Source: Ruminococcus flavefaciens (GTDB lineage Bacteria > Bacillota > Clostridia > Oscillospirales > Ruminococcaceae). Taken from it: DNA of 33,884 nucleotides. Shown piece after piece: positions 24,319 to 31,877 of the stretch. How positions within the stretch are numbered: position 1 is the first letter of the stretch; each line of letters opens with the position of its first letter. Both the position numbers and the translations under genes were made by a program. The stretch covers positions 1-33,884 of the forward strand of contig CACXEJ010000120.1 in assembly GCA_902766595.1 (NCBI GenBank), given 5' to 3'. The notes under the pieces are model-generated. The model had not been told where the DNA came from. It did no database searches and was given only the letters and a program-made list of their open reading frames with translations.

Positions 24319-25965
24319 ATGAAATTGGTTTTATGGATAGTTTTTGCGGCTGTGACGTTTGCCGCGATAGTTTTCACGAGCCTGAGGGAGTTCCATATGC
24401 TCCAGCTCAACGGCTACAAGACACCGGAGCACTCGCGGTGGATGAAGAAGAACTTCAACAGATACATCTTTCCGCTGACGCTGTTCCTTCTCCAGATATC
24501 GCTGATAGTCTGCGGAGCAAAGACTTCGCTCATTATAGCCTTTACCTGCTTCAACGCCTGCTTCATAGCAGCTAACAAGCCTGGAAAGAAGTTCAAGAAG
24601 CCACTTGTATACACCGCCCGCGTCAAGCGTATGATGACGACCTTCTGGATACTGGTGGGAGCGATGTTCGCGGTCGCCGTCCTGAAAGGAAAGAGCGTGG
24701 TCTATATCGGGCGCATCTGGAATGAGGCACACACCGATTTTACATATATTTCAAAGGAGACCCGCTGGTTCAGCAAGGCGCTTCCCTATATTCTGGTGAA
24801 TTCGGCACTCTACCTCACACCGCTGCTCGTTCCGCTTTCTAACCTCATAAACAAGCCGGTCGAGAAATCGGTGCAGCGCTGGTACATCAACGACGCCAAG
24901 AAGAAGCTCGCGGATATGCCAGATCTCCACAAGGTCGGCATCACCGGAAGCTATGGCAAGACCAGTATGAAGTTCTACCTGAGCGAGCTTCTCGCTTCAC
25001 AGTATGAGACTCTCAAGACTCCCGAAAGCTTCAATACACCTATGGGCGTGACGATAACAGTCCGCCGCGATCTCCGTCCGACGCACCAGTATTTCATCTG
25101 CGAAATGGGCGCGAGAAGAGTTCACGAGATAAAGGAGCTCTGTGACATAGCAAATCCTCACGACGGCATCATCACTTCTGTCGGACCTCAGCACCTTGAG
25201 ACCTTCCGTTCTATCGAGAACGTTGTCAATACCAAGTTTGAGCTTGCGGACGCGGTTCAGGCTGCCGGCGGAAAGATATACCTCAACGGAGACAATGAGC
25301 TTATCCGCGCAAAGGCTCCGCAGTATAAGAACGCTGTACTCTACGGACTCACAGAAGGCAATGACTACCGCGCTTCGGACATCTCGGTTTCCGACAGGGG
25401 CACGGAGTTCACCGTGACCGCTCCCTCGGGCGAGACCTGCCGCTACTCTATGAAGCTCCTCGGCGAGCACAACGTCCAGAACGTTCTCGGCGCTATTGCC
25501 TACGCGCACGGAACAGGCATACCGCTTGAAAAGCTCGTTCTGCCGGTCAAGCGTATCGCGGCAGTTCCGCACAGACTCCAGCTTCTCGACAAGGGCGGCG
25601 GAGTCACTTACATAGATGACGCTTACAACTCCAATCCGAGCGGCTGCCGTGCAGCACTGAACGTCCTAGGATTGTTTGACGCCTGCCGCATACTTGTGAC
25701 ACCGGGTATGGTCGAGCTCGGCGCTAAGCAGGAGGAGCTCAACTTCGAGTTCGGTCAGGAAGCGGCTAAGGCTTGTGACTATATCATACTTGTGGGCAAG
25801 GCGCAGACCGTCCCGATATACAACGGCATCAAGGACGCCGGCTTCGATATGGGAAAGGTGTTCGTGACCGACGGGCTCAATGAAGCTCTGGCGAAGGTAC
25901 AGTCCTGCCAGACGGATAAAAAGAAGATCGTACTTCTCGAAAACGACCTTCCTGATAATTATTAA
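24319..25965 (+). CDS. Membrane-anchored MurF-like Mur ligase
   Basis: 548 residues. The N-terminal ~190 residues hold about four membrane helices (about 3-20, 50-75, 97-118, 150-175). The C-terminal part is a Mur ligase: ATP loop GITGSYGKTSMKFY (207-, Lys214), ESFNTPMGVTIT, FICEMGARRVHEI, SVGPQHLETF, LLGEHNVQNVLGAIAYAHGTG, and YIDDAYNSNPSGCRAAL as in MurF, which adds D-Ala-D-Ala to the UDP-MurNAc-tripeptide. Ordinary MurF is soluble and ~450 residues; this one has a membrane module instead of the usual N-terminal substrate domain. It may act on a lipid-linked precursor rather than a nucleotide one, which is inference. ATG has GGGAG upstream, 45 bases after the hydrolase. Confidence 0.87.
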   Translation: MKLVLWIVFAAVTFAAIVFTSLREFHMLQLNGYKTPEHSRWMKKNFNRYIFPLTLFLLQISLIVCGAKTSLIIAFTCFNACFIAANKPGKKFKKPLVYTARVKRMMTTFWILVGAMFAVAVLKGKSVVYIGRIWNEAHTDFTYISKETRWFSKALPYILVNSALYLTPLLVPLSNLINKPVEKSVQRWYINDAKKKLADMPDLHKVGITGSYGKTSMKFYLSELLASQYETLKTPESFNTPMGVTITVRRDLRPTHQYFICEMGARRVHEIKELCDIANPHDGIITSVGPQHLETFRSIENVVNTKFELADAVQAAGGKIYLNGDNELIRAKAPQYKNAVLYGLTEGNDYRASDISVSDRGTEFTVTAPSGETCRYSMKLLGEHNVQNVLGAIAYAHGTGIPLEKLVLPVKRIAAVPHRLQLLDKGGGVTYIDDAYNSNPSGCRAALNVLGLFDACRILVTPGMVELGAKQEELNFEFGQEAAKACDYIILVGKAQTVPIYNGIKDAGFDMGKVFVTDGLNEALAKVQSCQTDKKKIVLLENDLPDNY

Positions 25966-25976
25966 AAACGATATTT

Positions 25977-26042
25977 GTAGGAGCGCCGTCCCGGCGCCCG
26001 CATGATAAACAAAACTGACGGGCGGCGGAACGCCGCCCCTAC
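25977..26042. repeat. Facing pair of GTAGGG hairpin repeats
   Basis: Plus unit 25977-26001 (stem GCGCCG/CGGCGC) and minus unit 26017-26042 (stem GGCGGCG/CGCCGCC), separated by an A-rich spacer that ends AAAACT. The same arrangement, ending AAAACTGACGGG, is at 20705-20772. The pair lies between the Mur ligase and Ddl genes and has GTAGG at one end and CCTAC at the other. Confidence 0.82.
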
Positions 26043-26066
26043 ACCAGACTAAGAGGAGAATTTACA

Positions 26067-27254
26067 ATGAAGATAAACCTTGCAGTATTATTCGGCGGAA
26101 GAAGTGTTGAACACGAGGTCTCCGTCATCTCAGCAGTTCAGGCTATGGCAAGCATTAACAAGGAAAAGTACAACATCATACCTGTATATATGACCAAGAA
26201 GAGCGAGTTCTACACCGGCGAAAAGCTGATGGACATCAACGCTTTCAAGGACATTCCGGCTCTGCTCAGCGAGTGTACCGAGTGCGTATTTGTCCGCAGC
26301 GAGGGCAAGGTTCAGCTTATCCGCCAGAAGATGAAGAAGTTCGGCTCGAACCTCATTTCCGACATCGACATCGCATTCCCGATAGTTCACGGAACAAACG
26401 TTGAGGACGGCGCATTGCAGGGCTACCTCCAGACTCTCGACCTGCCCTATGTAGGCTGCGACGTGCTTGCTTCGGCAGTGGGTATGGACAAATTCGTTAT
26501 GAAGATACTCCTCAAGGACGCAGGCTTCCCCGTACTGGACTGCTGCCGCTTCTCAGCATACGAGATAGACCGTATCGAGGACTGTGCAAAGCAGGTGGAG
26601 GAGAAGTTCGGCTATCCCGTCATCGTAAAGCCTATCAACCTCGGTTCGAGCGTCGGCATCTCCAAGGCTAAGGATCACGGCAGCCTCATCACCTCTATGG
26701 AGGAGGCTTTCCAGTTCTCAGACCGTATCCTCGTTGAGCCCTGCGTAGTTAACCTCAAGGAGATAAACTGCTCAGTAGTCGGCGACAGCGAGTCCGCAGA
26801 GGCTTCCGTATGTGAGGAGCCCGTACAGGCAAGCGATGAGGACATACTCAGCTTTGAGCAGAAGTACGTCGGCGGCGGAAAGTCCGGCGGCAGCAAGGGT
26901 ATGGCTACACTCAAGAGAAAGATACCTGCCGATATCACTTCCGAGCAGGACGAATTCATCAGAAAGACAGCCGTAGACGCATTCCGCTATCTCGGCTGCA
27001 ACGGCGTGACCCGTATCGACTTTATGATAGATATGGACACAAGCAAGGTCTACATCAACGAGATAAACACTATCCCCGGCTCACTCGCATTCTACCTGTG
27101 GGAGCCCAAGGGAGTGAAATATCCCGAGCTTCTTGAGCGCCTTATCCAGCTCGCACTCAAGCGTTACAGACAGGGCGAGAAGATAAACTACACCTTTGAC
27201 ACCAATATCCTCTCTATGGGAGGCAGCTTTGGTTCAAAGGGCAGCAAGTGCTGA
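26067..27254 (+). CDS. D-alanine--D-alanine ligase family protein (divergent)
   Basis: 395 residues, ATP-grasp fold. It would join two D-alanines for the end of the peptidoglycan stem. N-terminus LAVLFGGRSVEHEVSVISA is classic. Next: PIVHGTNVEDGALQGYLQ, where most Ddl have HGxxGEDG, so a Gly is Val; then YPVIVKPINLGSSVGISKA, and the omega loop SFEQKYVGGGKSGG with Lys266-Tyr267 kept (Tyr here goes with D-Ala-D-Ala; Phe goes with D-Ala-D-Lac). The metal-site strand is YINEINTIPGSLAFYLWEP, where most have NEVNTxPGxT. The C-terminal tail is longer than usual. ATG with AGAGGAG upstream. It sits beside a MurF-like gene, its normal pathway successor. Confidence 0.87.
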   Translation: MKINLAVLFGGRSVEHEVSVISAVQAMASINKEKYNIIPVYMTKKSEFYTGEKLMDINAFKDIPALLSECTECVFVRSEGKVQLIRQKMKKFGSNLISDIDIAFPIVHGTNVEDGALQGYLQTLDLPYVGCDVLASAVGMDKFVMKILLKDAGFPVLDCCRFSAYEIDRIEDCAKQVEEKFGYPVIVKPINLGSSVGISKAKDHGSLITSMEEAFQFSDRILVEPCVVNLKEINCSVVGDSESAEASVCEEPVQASDEDILSFEQKYVGGGKSGGSKGMATLKRKIPADITSEQDEFIRKTAVDAFRYLGCNGVTRIDFMIDMDTSKVYINEINTIPGSLAFYLWEPKGVKYPELLERLIQLALKRYRQGEKINYTFDTNILSMGGSFGSKGSKC

Positions 27255-27333
27255 GCATTGCATTTTTTGCAGCAGCGATATATATGATGAAGCAGATGTG
27301 ACTGTTATACCTAAATTAAAGGAGGGTTTTAAA

Positions 27334-28032
27334 ATGACTGAAAAAGAAAAACAGCAGGCTGGTGAGCTCTATAACGCAGCCGACAAGGAGCTCGTTGCGG
27401 AGAGAGTAAAGGCTAAGAAGCTCTGTGTTGAGTTCAATGCTATCGAGTACAACGACTATCAGAAGAAGGAGCGTATGCTCGACAGACTCGTTGCGCTCAG
27501 AGGCGAAAACACCTGGATCGAAGCCAACTTCTTCTGCGATTACGGCTATAATATCGTGATCGGAGACAATTTCTACGCCAATCACAATATGGTCATACTC
27601 GACTGTGCCGAGGTCGTATTCGGGGACAATGTCTTCATCGGACCTAACTGCGGTTTTTATACTGCCGGTCACCCTCTTGACTATAAGGTGAGAAATTCCG
27701 GACTTGAGTACGCGAAGCCCATAAAGGTCGGCAGCAACGTATGGATAGGCGGAAACGTCTGTGTTATGCCGGGCGTTACTATCGGCGACAATGTTGTCAT
27801 CGCCGGCGGAAGCGTTGTCTGTGAGGACATTCCCTCCGGAGTAATGGCAGCCGGAAATCCCTGCAAGCCTGTGAAGAAGCTGCCCGAGAGCGAGATACCT
27901 GATGCTCCGGCAGAGCAGGAGAAAAAGGAAGAGACCAAGGCAGAGGAAAAGCCTGCCGAAAAGAAGCCCGAAGCAGCTGTAAAGCCGAAGAAGGTGCGCA
28001 GAGTTGCGGGCATAGAGGAAATAAAGCGATAA
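27334..28032 (+). CDS. Sugar O-acetyltransferase (maltose/galactoside type, hexapeptide repeat)
   Basis: 232 residues. Residues ~1-185 are a Maa/LacA/NodL-like trimeric acetyltransferase: N-terminal helical cap, then the left-handed beta helix with repeats such as GDNFYANHNMVILD, FGDNVFIGPNCGFYTAGHP (His catalytic), WIGGNVCVMPGVTIGDNVVIAGGSVV and the end AAGNPCKPVKKLPESE. It transfers acetyl from acetyl-CoA to a sugar hydroxyl. The last ~45 residues are a Lys/Glu/Ala/Pro tail (KKEETKAEEKPAEKKPEA) ending RRVAGIEEIKR, absent from ordinary family members. Start ATG 27334 follows AAAGGAGGG; the longer open frame upstream overlaps the ddl gene without support. Last gene of the operon. Confidence 0.85.
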   Translation: MTEKEKQQAGELYNAADKELVAERVKAKKLCVEFNAIEYNDYQKKERMLDRLVALRGENTWIEANFFCDYGYNIVIGDNFYANHNMVILDCAEVVFGDNVFIGPNCGFYTAGHPLDYKVRNSGLEYAKPIKVGSNVWIGGNVCVMPGVTIGDNVVIAGGSVVCEDIPSGVMAAGNPCKPVKKLPESEIPDAPAEQEKKEETKAEEKPAEKKPEAAVKPKKVRRVAGIEEIKR

Positions 28033-28057
28033 AGTAGAATTCAGCAAAAATGGGTTT

Positions 28058-28165
28058 CTAAAGGGATGTTATCCCTTTAGCGGAGTCCAGAGGCGGCGCC
28101 TCTGGCTGGTGCAGGGCAGCGCCCTGCAATGCGTTCAGGCGCTCCGCAAGAGAGGGCGTCTCTTG
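28058..28165. repeat. Cloverleaf-like multi-hairpin element
   Basis: Four perfect stems in 108 bases: CTAAAGGGAT/ATCCCTTTAG (28058-28067, 28071-28080), CCAGAGGC/GCCTCTGG (28087-28094, 28098-28105), TGCAGGGC/GCCCTGCA (28110-28117, 28121-28128), CAAGAGA/TCTCTTG (28147-28153, 28159-28165). In addition, GCGGAG (28080-28085) pairs with CTCCGC (28142-28147), closing the two middle stems into a multibranch junction. It ends in GAAAAA. No T run follows, so termination is uncertain. No ORF. Similar GGAGTCCAGAGG... elements are, to my recollection, common in gut Clostridia intergenic DNA. Confidence 0.75.
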
Positions 28166-28236
28166 AAAAACATAATATTAGACAGGCTGAAATAACAATT
28201 ACTTTTTTATTCACTATAACATAAGGAGGCGACAGG

Positions 28237-29187
28237 TTGAACACACTGCATTTCAAATACGCGGTCGAGATCGAAAAGACACGTTCGATAACTCAGGCTG
28301 CCGAAAACCTCTATATGGCTCAGCCAAATCTGAGCAAGGCGATAAAGGAGCTCGAGAACACCCTCGGGATAACGATATTCCGCCGTACATCAAAGGGCGT
28401 TATCCCTACGGATCAGGGAATGAAGTTCCTTGAGTACGCAAAGCAGATACTTATACAGATAGACAATATGGAGGCGATACACTCGCCGGACAAGCCCGTA
28501 AACCGCAAGCTGCGCATATCCGTGCCGCGAGCAGGATACATTTCAAAGGCTTTTTCGGAGTATGTTGCCGCTATGGAGTATCCGGAGGATATGGAGATAT
28601 ATTTCTGCGAGACCAACTCTATCCGAAGCATAGAGAACGTCCGCGAAAACGGATATAACTTCGGCATTATCCGCTTTAATACAGCTCACGAGAAGTATTT
28701 CACAGACTTCCTCGCTGAAAAGAACCTCGACAGCAAGCTCCTGTGGGAGTACGAAATGCTCGCCGTTATGTCTGCGGAACACCCTGCGGCTAATGATGAC
28801 AGCCTCGATTATGCCTATCTTTCGGCAAATTATACCGAGCTTTGTCAGGGCGACGACGCTGTTCCGTATGTGAGCGGAGCTATCGAGAAGCTGTTTTCTG
28901 AGAACCGTCCCGAGGACGTTCCGGTGAGAAGGGTGTGTACATACGACAGGGGCAGCTCTATCGACTTCCTGCTGACCGTTCCGCAGTCGTTTATGCTTGA
29001 CTCGCCTGTTCCGGACAGTCTCTGCGGCAAGTACGGACTTGTCCAAAGGAAGTGCGCATTCCGCGACAACAGCTTCAAGGACGTTCTGATATACGCTGCC
29101 GGACACAAGCTCTCGGAAAAGGAACTCGAGCTGGTGAACAAGCTCTATGCCGTTAGGAACGAGTCTGCGTTTGCGGAATACCGCTGA
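28237..29187 (+). CDS. LysR-family transcriptional regulator
   Basis: 316 residues. The N-terminal winged helix-turn-helix (residues ~1-60) is typical: FKYAVEIEKTRSITQAAENL, YMAQPNLSKAIKELENTLGI, IFRRTSKGVIPTDQG. The rest is a substrate-binding-like co-inducer domain (RKLRISVPRAGYISKAFSEY..., LLWEYEMLAVMSAEHP). Start is TTG at 28237, 7 bases after AAGGAGG; no ATG is in a better place. LysR proteins usually control a neighbour, here perhaps the NfnAB genes downstream or genes across the repeat element; nothing in the sequence identifies the target or ligand. No close copy of the T-N11-A operator was found with confidence. Confidence 0.92.
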   Translation: MNTLHFKYAVEIEKTRSITQAAENLYMAQPNLSKAIKELENTLGITIFRRTSKGVIPTDQGMKFLEYAKQILIQIDNMEAIHSPDKPVNRKLRISVPRAGYISKAFSEYVAAMEYPEDMEIYFCETNSIRSIENVRENGYNFGIIRFNTAHEKYFTDFLAEKNLDSKLLWEYEMLAVMSAEHPAANDDSLDYAYLSANYTELCQGDDAVPYVSGAIEKLFSENRPEDVPVRRVCTYDRGSSIDFLLTVPQSFMLDSPVPDSLCGKYGLVQRKCAFRDNSFKDVLIYAAGHKLSEKELELVNKLYAVRNESAFAEYR

Positions 29188-29237
29188 CGCTTTTTCCGGA
29201 ATATCAACGCTGATATGCGCTTATTTCAATTTCCCTA

Positions 29238-29266
29238 TTGAAATATCGTGAAAAACGTGATATAAT
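29238..29266 (+). promoter_or_regulatory. Promoter of the nfnAB genes
   Basis: TTGAAA (29238-29243), 17-bp spacer, TATAAT (29261-29266) with extended -10 TGA at 29258-29260. Predicted start ~29273. Confidence 0.88.
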
Positions 29267-29272
29267 ATAATT

Positions 29273-29366
29273 TATTCCCCTGCGGCGCTTGTACCGGAGC
29301 AGGTCAATGGCGACAGAGCCGGATAACCCCCTGTGCCGCAAATATACGTTTAGGAAGGTAAAGACA
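29273..29366 (+). promoter_or_regulatory. Structured 5' leader of nfnAB, possible cis-acting RNA
   Basis: The ~94-nt leader has an outer stem TGCGGC (29281-29286) with GCCGCA (29335-29340). Inside are CCGG (29294-29297) with CCGG (29319-29322), and a possible crossing pairing CAGG (29300-29303) with CCTG (29330-29333). I compared it from memory with common riboswitches (B12, ZTP, THF, c-di-GMP, NiCo, glutamine, fluoride) and recognise none. It ends before the AGGAAGG ribosome-binding site and has no terminator stem. Confidence 0.4.
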
Positions 29367-30206
29367 ATGTTTGAAATACTTGAAAAAAGAAGTCTCAACC
29401 CGACTGTTACCCTTATGAAGATCGCTGCGCCCAAGGTGGCAAAAAAGGCAGAGCCAGGTCAGTTCATCATTCTCAGAACTGACGAGAACGGCGAGCGTAT
29501 ACCGCTCACTATCGCTGATTTTGACCGCAGCGCCGGTACAGTTACGATAATTTTCCAGATAGTCGGAGCTACTACCGAAAAGCTCAACCACCTCAATGAG
29601 GGCGAATGTCTCCACGATTTCGTAGGACCTCTCGGACGTGCTACCGAGACAGAGGGACTCAAGAAGGTCGCTGTCGTAGGCGGAGGCGTTGGCTGCGCTA
29701 TCGCATATCCCGTTGCAAAGAAGCTCCATTCCCTCGGCGTTGAGGTACACTCTATCGTCGGCTTCAGAAACAAGGATCTTGTTATCCTTGAGGACGAATT
29801 CAAGGCAGCTTCATCAAAGTTCGTGCTTATGTCCGATGACGGTACTGCCGGCGAAAAGGGACTCGTTACCGATGCGCTGAAGAAGCTCATCGAGAGCGGC
29901 GAGAAGTACGACCGTGTCATCACTATCGGACCTCTCATTATGATGAAATTTGTCTGTCAGCTCACAAAGCAGTATGAAATACCCACAGTTGCTTCAATGA
30001 ACCCCATTATGATCGACGGAACAGGTATGTGCGGCGGCTGCCGTCTTACAGTAGGCGGCGAGACAAAGTTTGCCTGCGTTGACGGACCGGAGTTCGACGG
30101 TCACCTCATAGACTTCGACGAAGCTATGGCAAGAGGCGCTATGTACAAGCCCTTTGAGCGCAAAGCTCACGAGGAGACCTGCAATCTGTTCAAGGAGGTA
30201 AAGTAA
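29367..30206 (+). CDS. nfnA: NfnA-type FAD/NAD-binding iron-sulfur subunit
   Basis: 279 residues, sulfide/dihydroorotate dehydrogenase-like flavoprotein of the ferredoxin reductase fold. FAD domain: AEPGQFIILRTDENGERIPL with the R-x-P-L-T motif; NAD domain: VAVVGGGVGCAIAYPVAKKL, SDDGTAGEKGLVTDAL, VITIGPLIMMKFVC. C-terminal [2Fe-2S] site: DGTGMCGGCRLTVGG with Cys222, Cys225 and Cys237; Asp217 is in the place of the Asp ligand known in Thermotoga NfnA. With NfnB it would run NADH + reduced ferredoxin to NADPH transfer (electron bifurcation). Start ATG 29367 follows AGGAAGG at 8 bases; frames starting farther upstream enter the leader. Next gene starts 2 bases after. Confidence 0.88.
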   Translation: MFEILEKRSLNPTVTLMKIAAPKVAKKAEPGQFIILRTDENGERIPLTIADFDRSAGTVTIIFQIVGATTEKLNHLNEGECLHDFVGPLGRATETEGLKKVAVVGGGVGCAIAYPVAKKLHSLGVEVHSIVGFRNKDLVILEDEFKAASSKFVLMSDDGTAGEKGLVTDALKKLIESGEKYDRVITIGPLIMMKFVCQLTKQYEIPTVASMNPIMIDGTGMCGGCRLTVGGETKFACVDGPEFDGHLIDFDEAMARGAMYKPFERKAHEETCNLFKEVK

Positions 30207-30207
30207 G

Positions 30208-31593
30208 ATGCCTAATATGAGAGCTACAAGAAACGAGATGCCTGTTCAGGATCCCAATGTAAGAAATAAGAACTTCAAGGAGGTAGCGCTCGGCTACACC
30301 GAGGAACAGGCTATCGACGAGGCACAGCGCTGCCTTAACTGCAAGAACAAGCCCTGTGTGACAGGCTGTCCCGTACAGATCGACATTCCGTCATTCATCG
30401 CAGAGGTCGCAAAGGGCGATTTTGCAGCAGCTTACAAGATAATCACAAAGTCCAGCTCACTCCCGGCTGTATGCGGAAGAGTCTGTCCGCAGGAGAACCA
30501 GTGCGAGGGCAAGTGCGTCCGCGGTATCAAGGGCGAGCCCGTTGCTATCGGACGTCTCGAGAGATTTGTTGCTGACTGGCACAATGCACAGCCCGAGGCT
30601 CCCGTTGAGAAGCCGGCTTCAAACGGTCACAAGGCAGCTATTATCGGTTCAGGTCCTTCCGGACTTGCCTGTGCAGGCGACCTTATCAAGAAGGGCTACG
30701 ACGTTACAGTATTTGAAGCTCTTCACGTTGCCGGAGGAGTTCTCTCCTACGGTATCCCCGAGTTCAGACTCCCCAAGGACATCGTTCAGAAGGAGATCGA
30801 GGGACTCAAGGCTCTCGGCGTCAAGGTAGAGACAAATACAGTAGTCGGCAGAACAGTTTCTATCGACGAGCTTATGAAGGAAGAGGGCTTCGAGACCGTA
30901 TTCATCGGCTCAGGCGCAGGACTTCCCAGATTTATGAAGATCCCGGGTGAGAACCTCAGCGGCGTATATTCCGCAAACGAGTTCCTCACAAGAATAAACC
31001 TTATGAAGGCTTACAAGGAGGATAGCTCCACACCTGTCCAGCACGGTAAGAAGGCAGTTATCGTAGGCGGCGGAAACGTTGCTATGGACGCTGCAAGATG
31101 TGCGAAGAGACTCGGCGCTGATGTAACTATCGTTTACAGACGTACAGAGAACGAGCTCCCTGCAAGAGCAGAGGAGGTCGAACACGCTAAGGAAGAGGGC
31201 ATAGTATTCAGATTCCTGACCAATCCTGTTGAGATAAAGTCCGACGACAAGGGCTGGGTAAAGAGTGTAGTATGTCAGGAAATGGAGCTCTCCGAGCCCG
31301 ACGCTTCCGGCAGAGCAAAGCCTGTTCCGAAGGAAGGCGCATTCGTTGACATCGAGGCAGACTGTGTAATAATGTCTATCGGTACATCTCCCAATCCGCT
31401 CATCAAGGCAACAACAGAAGGTCTTGACACCCAGAAGTGGGGCGGAATTATTGCCGACGACAACGGTCTCACCTCAAAGGAAGGCGTTTACGCAGGCGGC
31501 GACGCTGTAACAGGTGCCGCAACAGTTATCCTTGCAATGGGAGCCGGCAAGAAGGCTGCCGCAGCAATGGACGAATATATGCAGAATAAGTAA
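30208..31593 (+). CDS. nfnB: NfnB-type NADPH oxidoreductase (glutamate synthase small-subunit-like)
   Basis: 461 residues. N-terminal iron-sulfur domain: CLNCKNKPCVTGCPVQIDIP (residues ~44-63) and CGRVCPQENQCEGKCVRGIKGEP (~90-112), two sets of cysteines for [4Fe-4S] clusters. Then FAD-binding GSGPSGLACAGDLIKKGYDVTVFEA, YGIPEFRLPK, and NADPH-binding VIVGGGNVAMDAARCAKRLGADVTIVYRR, TENELPARAEEV, ending in GGDAVTGAATVILAMGAGKKAA. Often annotated gltA/gltD. No glutamate synthase large subunit is near; the NfnA partner directly upstream makes NfnB more likely. Start ATG 30208 with AAGGAGG; followed by a strong terminator. Confidence 0.88.
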   Translation: MPNMRATRNEMPVQDPNVRNKNFKEVALGYTEEQAIDEAQRCLNCKNKPCVTGCPVQIDIPSFIAEVAKGDFAAAYKIITKSSSLPAVCGRVCPQENQCEGKCVRGIKGEPVAIGRLERFVADWHNAQPEAPVEKPASNGHKAAIIGSGPSGLACAGDLIKKGYDVTVFEALHVAGGVLSYGIPEFRLPKDIVQKEIEGLKALGVKVETNTVVGRTVSIDELMKEEGFETVFIGSGAGLPRFMKIPGENLSGVYSANEFLTRINLMKAYKEDSSTPVQHGKKAVIVGGGNVAMDAARCAKRLGADVTIVYRRTENELPARAEEVEHAKEEGIVFRFLTNPVEIKSDDKGWVKSVVCQEMELSEPDASGRAKPVPKEGAFVDIEADCVIMSIGTSPNPLIKATTEGLDTQKWGGIIADDNGLTSKEGVYAGGDAVTGAATVILAMGAGKKAAAAMDEYMQNK

Positions 31594-31599
31594 GACAGG

Positions 31600-31628
31600 T
31601 GCCCGTACAAAGATGTACGGGCATTTTT
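31600..31628 (+). terminator. Terminator of nfnAB
   Basis: TGCCCGTAC (31600-31608) pairs with GTACGGGCA (31615-31623), followed by five T's. Confidence 0.93.
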
Positions 31629-31753
31629 ATATTTAATCAATTCACAGAATGTTAATTAAACGCAGAGTTATATCTTCCTTTATCTATACAATATAGCTAA
31701 AATTGACAGGTAAATTTCTATGTTCATATTTGTGGCATATTGCACAAATCGTA

Positions 31754-31782
31754 TTGACTTATTTCTACGTTTGTGCTAAAAT
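31754..31782 (+). promoter_or_regulatory. Promoter of the GH5 gene
   Basis: TTGACT (31754-31759), 17-bp spacer, TAAAAT (31777-31782), extended -10 TGC (31774-31776). Predicted start ~31789, giving a ~90-nt leader. Confidence 0.85.
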
Positions 31783-31791
31783 AAGTTCGGA

Positions 31792-31828
31792 GTCAGAGAA
31801 CAGGAGTTATTTATAGGCTCTCTCTGAC
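31792..31828 (+). promoter_or_regulatory. 5' leader stem-loop of the GH5 mRNA
   Basis: GTCAGAGA (31792-31799) pairs with TCTCTGAC (31821-31828), with an inner GAG/CTC pairing. It is near the very 5' end of the predicted transcript and 35 bases from the AGGAGG site; it may stabilise the message. Confidence 0.6.
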
Positions 31829-31877
31829 AAAAACAAAAAATCTATATCATGTAAAGTGCAAACAGGAGGTAATTACA

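Noticed and set aside
26067..27254. Vancomycin-resistance D-Ala-D-Lac ligase
   Set aside because: The omega loop keeps Lys266-Tyr267, not the Phe of intrinsic D-Lac ligases or the His loop of VanA; no vanH/vanX-like gene is adjacent.
30208..31593. Glutamate synthase small subunit (gltD)
   Set aside because: No large subunit gene is near, and an NfnA-type partner sits 2 bases upstream, which fits NfnAB better.
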